Origin: RGIG4034 sp045576455 | Lineage (GTDB): Bacteria > Bacillota > Clostridia > Lachnospirales > Lachnospiraceae | Assembly: GCA_045576455.1 (NCBI GenBank) | Contig: JAZNGM010000021.1 | Span: 1 to 22,152, forward strand | Direction of reading: 5' to 3' | Length of the DNA: 22,152 bases | Shown here: positions 15,253-22,152 of the stretch, in pieces | Numbering within the stretch: position 1 is the first letter of the stretch | How the letters are laid out: each line of letters opens with the position of its first letter | Made by a program: the position numbers and the translations under genes | The notes under the pieces: generated by a model | Seen by the model: only the letters and a program-made list of their open reading frames with translations | What the model was told of the DNA's origin: nothing | Database searches by the model: none

Positions 15253-15636
15253 GTGAAAATAATTGTTAACAATTCATCAATGGTTCCTATCTATGAACAG
15301 ATTATAGAACAGATTAAGAAAATGATTGTAGACAGGGAATTAAAAGAAAACACAATACTTCCTTCAGTACGTGCTTTGGCTAAAGAACTTAAGATAAGCG
15401 CACTTACAGTTAAGAAAGCCTACGACATATTGGAAGAAGAGGGATTTACCGTAACGATTCATGGTAAAGGTACATACGTTGCGGCAACCAATGCGGAAAA
15501 ACTTATTGAAGAGTACCGTAAAGAAATTGAAAAGGAACTGGAAGACACGGTAAAAAAAGGGTGCCGGTACGGTTTAATGACGAGTGAAATAAAAGATATG
15601 TTTGAAATTATTTTGGAGGATTTGCCGAATGATTAA
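15253..15636 (+). CDS. GntR-family transcriptional regulator, YtrA-like
   Basis: 127 residues from GTG 15253, eight or nine bases after AAGGAGGG; the TTG at 15235 lies before the ribosome site. The winged helix-turn-helix covers about residues 8-75, with PIYEQIIEQIKKMI, LPSVRALAKELKISALTVKKAYDIL split over the recognition helix, and GKGTYV as the wing end. Only a short helical tail follows, as in the YtrA subfamily, which has no large ligand domain and dimerises through that tail. YtrA-type repressors control ABC transporters encoded just downstream, which is the case here: the stop overlaps the ATPase start by 8 bases. It probably represses its own operon through the repeats at 15186-15222; the effector is unknown. 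Confidence 0.92.
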   Translation: MKIIVNNSSMVPIYEQIIEQIKKMIVDRELKENTILPSVRALAKELKISALTVKKAYDILEEEGFTVTIHGKGTYVAATNAEKLIEEYRKEIEKELEDTVKKGCRYGLMTSEIKDMFEIILEDLPND

Positions 15637-16477
15637 AGTAGATAATGTTAAAAAAGGATATACAGATTTTAAATTAGAATGTTCGATTGAAATTAACCAA
15701 GGCTGCATTACCGGATTAATCGGCCCGAACGGTGTCGGAAAGAGTACAACGTTTAAAGCCATTCTTGGTCTGATTAGTACAGATGCAGGTAAAATAACAG
15801 TGTTTGATAAGGATATTAATGATTTTACAGCAAAGGACCGGGAGAAAATAGGTGTTTCCTTAGCAGATTCCGGATTTAACGGTTACCTTACGATAAAAGG
15901 TATCGTAAAGATTCTTTCTAAAATGTATGATGCATTTGAAAAAGAAAAGTTCGTTAACTTATGTAATAGATTTAATCTTCCCCTTAATAAAAAGGTGAAT
16001 GAGTTTTCAACAGGAATGAAAGCTAAGTTAAAAGTGCTAACGGCTATTACCCACAAAGCAACATTGCTTATTTTGGATGAGCCTACAGCGGGGCTTGATG
16101 TAGGAGCCAGAGAAGATATTCTCGACATGTTAAGAGAATATATGGAAGAAGATGAAAACAGAAGTATATTGATTAGTTCACACATTTCTTCGGATTTAGA
16201 AAACTTGTGTGATGATATATACCTTATGAATGACGGAAAAATTGTCTTACATGAAGAAACTGATGTTTTGTTAAATAACTATGCATTAATAAAAGTAAAT
16301 AACGAACAGTTTACAAAGATTGAGAAGGAACACATCCTGTACAAGAAAAAGGAAGAGTACGGTTACAGCATCCTTACAAACGAAAGGCAGTTTTATCAGG
16401 AAAATTATCCGGATATTATTATTGAAAAAGGTAATATTGATGATTTGATTTTGATGGAAATGAGAGGTGAAAGATAA
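15629..16477 (+). CDS. ABC transporter ATP-binding protein
   Basis: 282 residues. Walker A is GPNGVGKST (32-40), Walker B LLILDEPTAGLD (146-157) and the H-loop His H185 (SSHIS). The signature motif is FSTGM (126-130) instead of LSGGQ, and at the Q-loop position (IGVSLADSGF, 74-83) I see no Gln. Both variations occur in clostridial exporters paired with ABC-2 permeases. After residue 210 comes a C-terminal extension of about 70 residues. Start ATG 15629 has GGAGGA eight bases upstream; the frame open to 15602 has none. It energises the permease encoded next. Substrate is not readable; relatives export peptides, antibiotics or lipids. Confidence 0.92.
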   Translation: MIKVDNVKKGYTDFKLECSIEINQGCITGLIGPNGVGKSTTFKAILGLISTDAGKITVFDKDINDFTAKDREKIGVSLADSGFNGYLTIKGIVKILSKMYDAFEKEKFVNLCNRFNLPLNKKVNEFSTGMKAKLKVLTAITHKATLLILDEPTAGLDVGAREDILDMLREYMEEDENRSILISSHISSDLENLCDDIYLMNDGKIVLHEETDVLLNNYALIKVNNEQFTKIEKEHILYKKKEEYGYSILTNERQFYQENYPDIIIEKGNIDDLILMEMRGER

Positions 16478-17157
16478 TGAGAGGATTAGTAGCTAAGGAT
16501 TTGCAGATATTGTTTATGCAGAAAAAAATCATATTAATCATTGCAGCGGTTTCTGCCTTGGTTGGAATGGGTAAAGATGACCAAATGTCATTTGTAATAA
16601 CATATGTAGGTATTATTTTTGTGATGCTCGCCCTTGGAACCATCAGTTATGATAAACTTGATAATGGTTATGCGTTTATGTTTACTTTGCCGATAACCCG
16701 TAAAGGATATATTAAAGAAAAATACATTCTTACTACGGTAATTTGCCTGTTGTCTTGGGTATATGGGTATGCATTAAGCATGGGGATAGTATTAGCGAAA
16801 GGAAAAACATTTAATTTCTTTGTAGAAACGTATATTTCCGTATTGATTATGCTGATCATCCTGATTGTTGCGTACGTTATGATACCAATCCAGATTAAAT
16901 ATGACGCAGAAAAAGCAAGAATTTTTATGTTTGGTATTGCTGGAGTTCTAATTGTCATTGGCATGATAGGTGCATTTATATTCAATAAATTTGAAAGTAT
17001 AAAAATTAGTTTTAATGGAATTATAAATTTCATTTCAAAGTTTAGTGAAAATGTATTATTTCTAATCATATTTTTATTTGTATTTTTATTGGTGTGTATT
17101 ACAATGGTTATAACATATTGTATTAGTGCTAAAATATTAAAGAATAAGCAGTTATAA
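16477..17157 (+). CDS. ABC-2 type transporter permease
   Basis: 226 residues with about six membrane segments: about 18-30, 38-56, 84-106, 117-138, 150-168 and 193-220. A short N-terminal amphipathic part reads MRGLVAKDLQILF, typical for the ABC2_membrane family, and YDKLDNGYAFMFTLPITRKGYI is the conserved loop between segments 2 and 3. Its ATG shares one base with the ATPase stop (TAATG), so the two are translationally coupled and form one transporter. No terminator is seen before the next gene 22 bases on, so some read-through into the nucleoside phosphorylase gene is possible. Confidence 0.88.
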   Translation: MRGLVAKDLQILFMQKKIILIIAAVSALVGMGKDDQMSFVITYVGIIFVMLALGTISYDKLDNGYAFMFTLPITRKGYIKEKYILTTVICLLSWVYGYALSMGIVLAKGKTFNFFVETYISVLIMLIILIVAYVMIPIQIKYDAEKARIFMFGIAGVLIVIGMIGAFIFNKFESIKISFNGIINFISKFSENVLFLIIFLFVFLLVCITMVITYCISAKILKNKQL

Positions 17158-17179
17158 ATAATCGTGGGGGTTATGCATT

Positions 17180-18490
17180 ATGAGAATGTATGATTGCATT
17201 ATTAAAAAGAGAAACAATGGGAATTTAAGTAAAGCGGAAATTGATTTTATTATTACGGAATATACGAAAGGTAATATTCCCGATTATCAGATGTCTGCGC
17301 TTATGATGGCTATTTATTTTAACGGAATGAGTGAAGAAGAAACGTTAAATCTTACCATGGCGATGGCAAAAAGCGGAGATTTTATGGATTTGTCCGAAAT
17401 CCCGGGTATTAAAGTGGATAAGCACAGTACCGGCGGCGTAGGAGATAAAACGAGTCTGGCACTTGCTCCTATGGTGGCCGCACTATCCGTTCCTGTCGCT
17501 AAAATGAGCGGAAGAGGATTAGGGCACACCGGCGGTACAATTGATAAGCTTGAAAGCTTTGCCGGATTTTCAACATCAATTTCAAGAGAAGACTTTGAAA
17601 ACAATGTAAAAAGAATAGGCATTTCCATCATGGGTCAGACCGCTGATTTGGCGCCGGCTGATAAGAAACTGTATGCGTTACGCGATGTTACGGCAACCGT
17701 AGATCAAATGTCGCTTATTGCCAGCTCCATCATGAGTAAAAAACTGGCTTCCGGCGCAGATGCTATTGTACTTGATGTAAAAACCGGTAGTGGCGCATTT
17801 ATGAAGAATGAAGAAGATGCAAGAAAACTTGCAGAAGAAATGGTGAGAATCGGTAATGGTGCAGGCAGAAAAACAATTGCCGTTATTTCGGATATGGATC
17901 AGCCTTTGGGTTATGCGGTGGGAAATGCACTTGAAGTTAAAGAGGCAATTGACACTTTGCAGGGCAAAGGACCTGAAGATTTTACCAAGCTATGCATGAC
18001 ACTTGGGGCCTATATGCTTATTGCGGGTGGTAAGACGGATGATGTTACAGAAGCATACAATATGCTCGAAACCGTAATAAATAATGGTAAGGCGTTGGAA
18101 AAACTTGCGGAATTTGTGGAAAGACAAGGCGGCTGCAGGGAGGATGTGTATAATTATGACAGATTACCTAAAGCTACTATCATTAAAGAAGTAAAATCCA
18201 AGGTGTCGGGATATGTTAAGAAGATAAATTGTGAGGAAATAGGAATCTGCTCCATCATTTTAGGCGGAGGAAGGGAAACGAAGGAAAGTCCTATTGATTT
18301 ATCGGTAGGTATGGTTCTCAAGAAAAAGGTCGGAGATTACGTTAATGAAGGTGAAGTACTGGCTGTTATGCATGCTAATGATAAAAATAAGCTTGATACG
18401 GCGACAGAACGATTTTTAAATGCCTATACATTCTCTGAAATAAAGCCTGAAGATACTCTATTCATAAAGGACATTATTACCGGCATATAA
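17180..18490 (+). CDS. pdp: Pyrimidine-nucleoside phosphorylase
   Basis: 436 residues, the family length. It splits uridine, thymidine or deoxyuridine with phosphate into base and (deoxy)ribose-1-phosphate, in salvage and catabolism. The thymidine phosphorylase signature SGRGLGHTGGTIDKLE is at 110-125. KHSTGGVGDKTS (81-92) binds phosphate, and TGSGAFM is in the central domain. The C-terminal alpha/beta domain ends with the lipoyl-like GYVKKINCEEIG and VGDYVNEGEVLAVMHA. From sequence I favour the broad-specificity Pdp over a thymidine-only DeoA, as usual in Firmicutes. GGGGG lies nine bases before ATG 17180. It is followed 27 bases later by yqfC. Confidence 0.95.
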   Translation: MRMYDCIIKKRNNGNLSKAEIDFIITEYTKGNIPDYQMSALMMAIYFNGMSEEETLNLTMAMAKSGDFMDLSEIPGIKVDKHSTGGVGDKTSLALAPMVAALSVPVAKMSGRGLGHTGGTIDKLESFAGFSTSISREDFENNVKRIGISIMGQTADLAPADKKLYALRDVTATVDQMSLIASSIMSKKLASGADAIVLDVKTGSGAFMKNEEDARKLAEEMVRIGNGAGRKTIAVISDMDQPLGYAVGNALEVKEAIDTLQGKGPEDFTKLCMTLGAYMLIAGGKTDDVTEAYNMLETVINNGKALEKLAEFVERQGGCREDVYNYDRLPKATIIKEVKSKVSGYVKKINCEEIGICSIILGGGRETKESPIDLSVGMVLKKKVGDYVNEGEVLAVMHANDKNKLDTATERFLNAYTFSEIKPEDTLFIKDIITGI

Positions 18491-18517
18491 TTAGGTAAAC
18501 CTTATTTAGGGCAATAA

Positions 18518-18793
18518 ATGGGTAAAGGTAAAAATTTGATAAATAGGGCACTTTCAAGCGTCCAAATACCAATGGATATTGCCTTAAGGCTTCCTAATAT
18601 TGAAATAACAGGGAACCGTCAGGTTTATATTGAAAACTACAAATCCATTTTAGAATACGAAAGCGGGATTATACGTCTAAAACTCAAAAATATGCAGATG
18701 ATAATAGAAGGAAAAAACCTTGTAATTGACTACTATACTCAGGAAAATATGTTGATTACGGGCAGTATAAAATCTATTAAATTTGCTTCATAA
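18518..18793 (+). CDS. yqfC: Sporulation protein YqfC
   Basis: 91 residues with the YqfC pattern: LPNIEITGNRQVYIENYKSI followed by LEYESGIIRLK and a C-terminal beta-hairpin ending in GSIKSIKF. In Bacillus subtilis the gene is in the sigma-E regulon and lies upstream of yqfD and phoH, the order found here. The molecular role is unknown; it is small, without membrane segments. The ribosome site is weak (TAGGG, 18507-18511). Its presence argues that the host, or its ancestor, makes endospores. Confidence 0.9.
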   Translation: MGKGKNLINRALSSVQIPMDIALRLPNIEITGNRQVYIENYKSILEYESGIIRLKLKNMQMIIEGKNLVIDYYTQENMLITGSIKSIKFAS

Positions 18794-18823
18794 ATCCGAT
18801 TAATAAAAATGGAGAGTTTCTTT

Positions 18824-19999
18824 ATGGACACATTGATATATTTGAGAGCGACGGGTACGGAATTAGAAAGAATGATGAATCTGTGTGTCAACCGAAGCGT
18901 CTTTCTGTATGATATTAAAAAGAAGGACGACGGAACACGTAATGAAGTGGAGTTTTCGGTTAAACCGTCAGATTATTTCAAAATGCATAGTATTTTACGG
19001 AAAACACATACAAGGACAGTCATACTTAAAAAAAGTGGACTGCCCTTTTTTGTTATGAAAATGAAAAAAGCATGGGTATTTCTTTTGAGTATTTTTATAT
19101 GTGTAGTAGTATTGATGCTCTTAATGCAAAAGGTTTGGCGGATAGAGATTAGCGGTAATTTTAGGATAACGGATGAAGCTATATTTGGTTTTTTAAAAGA
19201 TAATAATATTTTTTACGGAACCAACAGAAATAAAATTGATTATAAAGAAGTGGAAAGGATGCTGAGAATTAACTTTGAAGAAATTTCATGGGCATCAGTT
19301 TCGCTTGAAGGAACGACTGTCAGTATTGAAATAAGGGAGCGCATTTTGCCGTCTTATAAAGCAATTTTAAATGAAAACGGTAAACTTGTCGCCGGTAAAG
19401 ATGGTGTTGTGGAATCAATCATAGTAAGAAGCGGTGTTCCTAAGGTGAAAAAAGGGGATACCGTAACGCGCGGACAGGAATTGGTCGGTAATGAACTTTA
19501 CACGTATAATGACGATTTGACGGTAAAAGAGACGCGCTATGTACCATGTGATGCAGATATTATAATCCGTTATAACGAGAATATAACATTGAATCTTAGC
19601 AAAAAATATACGGATACAATTTATACCGGAAAAGAAAAGGAATCGTACTATTTAAAACTAGGTAAATTTATGGTAGATAATCCCTTTCACAAAACGAAAT
19701 ATGAAAAGTATAAAAAAGTAACGGTAATTAAACAGTTATGCCTGTTTGATAACTGGTATTTGCCGGTTTTTTGGGGAAAGACATGTGAAAAAGAATATAC
19801 AACTCAAATTAAGTATTATAGTATGGAAGAGGCAGAATATATATTAAATAAAAAACTAGAAGAAATTTTGTTATCTTTACAAGAAAAAGGGGTACAAATT
19901 ATTGAAAAAAATGTTAATATAGATTTGTATGGGAATTTATATACTTTAACAGGGAGCTTGGTATTAACAGACAGTGCTTATGAAAGAAATAATGATTGA
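18824..19999 (+). CDS. yqfD: Sporulation protein YqfD
   Basis: 391 residues. An N-terminal cytoplasmic part (1-80) is followed by one membrane segment (83-101) and a large outer part. The outer part begins with a POTRA-like stretch (IEISGNFRITDEAIFGFL) and contains VKKGDTVTRGQELV and the aromatic C-terminal region NWYLPVFWGK. This is the YqfD layout. B. subtilis YqfD is a sigma-E protein, and Clostridioides/Lachnospiraceae genomes keep it next to yqfC. I chose ATG 18824 because GGAGAG lies nine bases upstream; ATG 18809 would place that ribosome site inside the gene and has none of its own. The stop overlaps the phoH start. Confidence 0.92.
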   Translation: MDTLIYLRATGTELERMMNLCVNRSVFLYDIKKKDDGTRNEVEFSVKPSDYFKMHSILRKTHTRTVILKKSGLPFFVMKMKKAWVFLLSIFICVVVLMLLMQKVWRIEISGNFRITDEAIFGFLKDNNIFYGTNRNKIDYKEVERMLRINFEEISWASVSLEGTTVSIEIRERILPSYKAILNENGKLVAGKDGVVESIIVRSGVPKVKKGDTVTRGQELVGNELYTYNDDLTVKETRYVPCDADIIIRYNENITLNLSKKYTDTIYTGKEKESYYLKLGKFMVDNPFHKTKYEKYKKVTVIKQLCLFDNWYLPVFWGKTCEKEYTTQIKYYSMEEAEYILNKKLEEILLSLQEKGVQIIEKNVNIDLYGNLYTLTGSLVLTDSAYERNND

Positions 20000-20966
20000 T
20001 GCGGAAACCACGCATTTGATAAATGTATTCGGAAACAACGACTACAATATACGGAAAATAGAAAAAGATTTTAGCGTAGTAGTTACCGACAGAAATGGTA
20101 GTATACGTGTAAAGGGTGAGGATGAAGATAATGTGATTAAAGCTGCAAAGCTTGTGGAAGAATTGCTCGCATTATCAAGAAAGGGAAATATGATACAGGA
20201 ACAGTCAGTGGATTACGGAATTGAAATGATAAAAGAAAATAATGATACGGCATTGCTTGAACTGGATGCAGAGTGCATATGCCATACCATAAACGGGAAA
20301 CCGGTTAAACCTAAAACGATAGGACAGAAAAAGTATGTTGAAGCTATAAAAAATAATATGGTTGTATTTGGCCTTGGACCGGCAGGTACCGGTAAAACGT
20401 ATCTTGCTATGGCAATGGCTATTACAGCATTTAAAAATGAAGAAGTATCCAGAATAATTCTTACAAGACCTGCCATTGAAGCCGGTGAAAAATTGGGTTT
20501 TTTGCCGGGTGATATGCAGAGTAAGGTAGACCCGTATTTAAGACCGCTTTACGATGCATTACATCAGATAATGGGTGCGGAAGCCTTTGCCCGCAATATG
20601 GAAAAGGGCCTTATAGAAGTGGCACCGCTTGCTTATATGCGTGGCCGTACTTTGGATAATGCGTATATTATTCTTGACGAAGCACAGAATACAACGCCGG
20701 CCCAGATGAAGATGTTTCTTACCCGTATCGGTTTCGGTTCAAAAGTCATAGTTACAGGTGATGCCACACAGAAGGACTTGCCTAAAGATGTAAAATCAGG
20801 CTTGGACGTAGCTACCAAGATATTAAGTAAGATAGAAGGCATTGAAATCTGTAAATTGACAAGCCTTGATGTTGTAAGGCATCCGCTTGTACAGAAGATA
20901 GTTAAAGCATATGAAGTTTATGAAGAACGTCTAAATGCAAGAAATGGAAAAGGATTTAAGGGATAG
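19980..20966 (+). CDS. phoH: PhoH family protein (ATPase)
   Basis: 328 residues. It has a KH-like N-terminal region (about 12-65) and a PhoH P-loop ATPase domain (about 110-320), with Walker A GPAGTGKT (133-140), Walker B AYIILDEAQN (228-237), RPAIEAGEKLGFLPGD and VTGDATQKDLP. PhoH proteins are RNA-helicase-like ATPases of uncertain role, often linked to the neighbouring rRNA maturation factor ybeY. The start is uncertain: GTG 19974, ATG 19980 and ATG 19992 are all in frame and none has a good ribosome site, so translation is probably coupled to yqfD, which ends at 19999. Confidence 0.93.
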   Translation: MKEIMIDAETTHLINVFGNNDYNIRKIEKDFSVVVTDRNGSIRVKGEDEDNVIKAAKLVEELLALSRKGNMIQEQSVDYGIEMIKENNDTALLELDAECICHTINGKPVKPKTIGQKKYVEAIKNNMVVFGLGPAGTGKTYLAMAMAITAFKNEEVSRIILTRPAIEAGEKLGFLPGDMQSKVDPYLRPLYDALHQIMGAEAFARNMEKGLIEVAPLAYMRGRTLDNAYIILDEAQNTTPAQMKMFLTRIGFGSKVIVTGDATQKDLPKDVKSGLDVATKILSKIEGIEICKLTSLDVVRHPLVQKIVKAYEVYEERLNARNGKGFKG

Positions 20967-22152
20967 ATGAAAAGCGAAAATAAACTAAAGCGTATTTGGC
21001 TGAAAATCAACTTTGTCGTGGTATTGTCGGCATGTTTTGTACTTTTACCAACGATAACCAGTTATCTGTATCACAGAAATTATGAAAATTTACTCCAAAT
21101 GATAGTCATTACCATGTTTGGTTTTGGATTTATAGTTTTTGAATATTATTGGCGTAATAAGAAAAATATAAATGCTTCCGGAATGGATGTGCCGGTAAAA
21201 TTTTATTATTGGGTTGTACTGGCATCGGGTGTTTTGGTCTGTGCATTTCCTATGATGTCTGTATTGTCATGGCCATTTTTGGTGATAGCGCTATTGTTCT
21301 GTCTTTTTTCTGACATGCTGCAGGGCTTGCTTTCATATTCATTACTACTTATGGTTGCCTGCCAGATAAAAGAATGTTCCGTATCCGTGTTTTCATTTTA
21401 TTTTATATGCGGTTTAGTGGTCATTTTGTTATTTGCTAAAATGGATAAATCATTTAAAATCGGATTGCCGATTTTTATTTCCCTTTGTGTATTTATGTTG
21501 TCGTCCGTAGCGAATGTGGTATTATTCATGGATACAACCATTACACTGGAAATATTGTTGCTGCCGATAGTTAATATTTTTGTTTCCATGATTTTAATGC
21601 TGGTTGTATTAAAAGCGTATAATTATTTGTTTTATAACAAATTCAGGGACAAATATCTGACTATAAACGATACAGAATATGTAGTACTTATTGATGCTAA
21701 AAAAGAAGAACCGGCACTTTATTATCGTGCGATACATACTTCATATCTTACAGGTAAATTTGCAGTGGAATTTGGTCTGGACGAGGAAGCTATTAAGACC
21801 GCGTCTTATTATTGGAAAATCATTGAAGAAAAGCAGCGTAAAGGTAAAAGTAAAGATTTCCTGACTGAAAATGATGCTTTTGATTTTCCTCCAAAAGCAA
21901 AGGAACTGGTAGAGGAATTGATGAATACCAAGAAGAAATATGTAAGTAAAGAAGCCATCGCGGTATATATGGCCGATACAACCATATCTTCGATAATCGA
22001 TATTTTTAAGGAAGATAAAAACACACGTATCCAGTATCGTTCCTTTTTTGAAAAAATGTTTAAAGAAAGAATGGATAACGGCTTTTTTGACCGATGTGAT
22101 TTTTCCATTGGAGAACTGATAAGAATGAAGAAAATGCTTATTGAGGAGGCGT
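20967..22152 (+). CDS. YqfF-position 7TM protein with degenerate HD domain (3' end outside window)
   Basis: The frame starts at ATG 20967, directly after the phoH stop, and is still open at the window end (395 codons). About seven hydrophobic segments lie between residues 10 and 222 (13-35, 42-61, 79-100, 102-132 which may be two, 138-157, 165-187, 193-222), then a cytoplasmic part. In Firmicutes this place is held by the 7TM-HD phosphohydrolase YqfF/PgpH, a c-di-AMP phosphodiesterase. Compared with it, the large extracellular domain between the first two segments is missing. The HD core is also altered: YHHSLLV is replaced by AIHTSYL (256-261) and the HD dipeptide of YYHDIGK by WK in ASYYWKIIEE (279-288). 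It is therefore probably not a phosphodiesterase. The end GAGGAGG (22143-22149) may be the ribosome site of the next gene, expected to be ybeY. Confidence 0.75.
   Translation, partial: MKSENKLKRIWLKINFVVVLSACFVLLPTITSYLYHRNYENLLQMIVITMFGFGFIVFEYYWRNKKNINASGMDVPVKFYYWVVLASGVLVCAFPMMSVLSWPFLVIALLFCLFSDMLQGLLSYSLLLMVACQIKECSVSVFSFYFICGLVVILLFAKMDKSFKIGLPIFISLCVFMLSSVANVVLFMDTTITLEILLLPIVNIFVSMILMLVVLKAYNYLFYNKFRDKYLTINDTEYVVLIDAKKEEPALYYRAIHTSYLTGKFAVEFGLDEEAIKTASYYWKIIEEKQRKGKSKDFLTENDAFDFPPKAKELVEELMNTKKKYVSKEAIAVYMADTTISSIIDIFKEDKNTRIQYRSFFEKMFKERMDNGFFDRCDFSIGELIRMKKMLIEEA

Overview
The window is low-GC DNA from a Gram-positive anaerobe, most likely a fibre-degrading member of the Lachnospiraceae or a close clostridial relative. 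The grounds are the sporulation-linked order yqfC-yqfD-phoH-(yqfF position), a T-box riboswitch, strong AGGAGG ribosome sites, YtrA-type GntR/ABC genes and several plant-glycan hydrolases. This placement is inferred from gene content; no rRNA gene is present.

Region 1 (1-3274, +): the 3' part of a GH115 alpha-glucuronidase gene overlaps a GH42 beta-galactosidase gene, giving a translationally coupled pair for hemicellulose side chains. Region 2 (about 3297-6120, +): a promoter, a valine-specific T-box leader with its terminator, and a short archaeal/rickettsial-type valyl-tRNA synthetase, probably an extra copy. Region 3 (6121-7380): a gene graveyard. It holds the first 49 codons of an ECF sigma factor, a ~200-codon reading frame that has lost its start, and a fragment broken by TGA and TAA codons, with intact terminators between them.

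Region 4 (7381-9415, +): a consensus promoter drives a regulator with an XRE helix-turn-helix at the N-terminus, a segment like the MotA cytoplasmic region in the middle and a FliG C-terminal-like domain at the end. An aminoglycoside-phosphotransferase-like kinase follows. Region 5 (9428-12388, -): a secreted SGNH/GDSL hydrolase lipoprotein and a secreted protein with two 140-residue tandem modules plus two LysM domains. The LysM gene is divergent from Region 6 (12627-15161, +), an intracellular GH2 glycosidase.

Region 7 (about 15186-17157, +): a GntR (YtrA-like) repressor, an ABC ATPase and an ABC-2 permease. Their promoter carries three AACAGT half-sites exactly 10 bp apart plus an inverted ACTGTT. 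Region 8 (17180-22152, +): pyrimidine-nucleoside phosphorylase, yqfC, yqfD, phoH and, running off the window, a 7TM protein in the yqfF position. That protein lacks the usual extracellular domain and has a degenerate HD site.

The most unusual item is the XRE/MotA-like/FliG-like regulator. Next are the degenerate YqfF-position protein, the phased GntR operator and the LysM duplicated-module protein.
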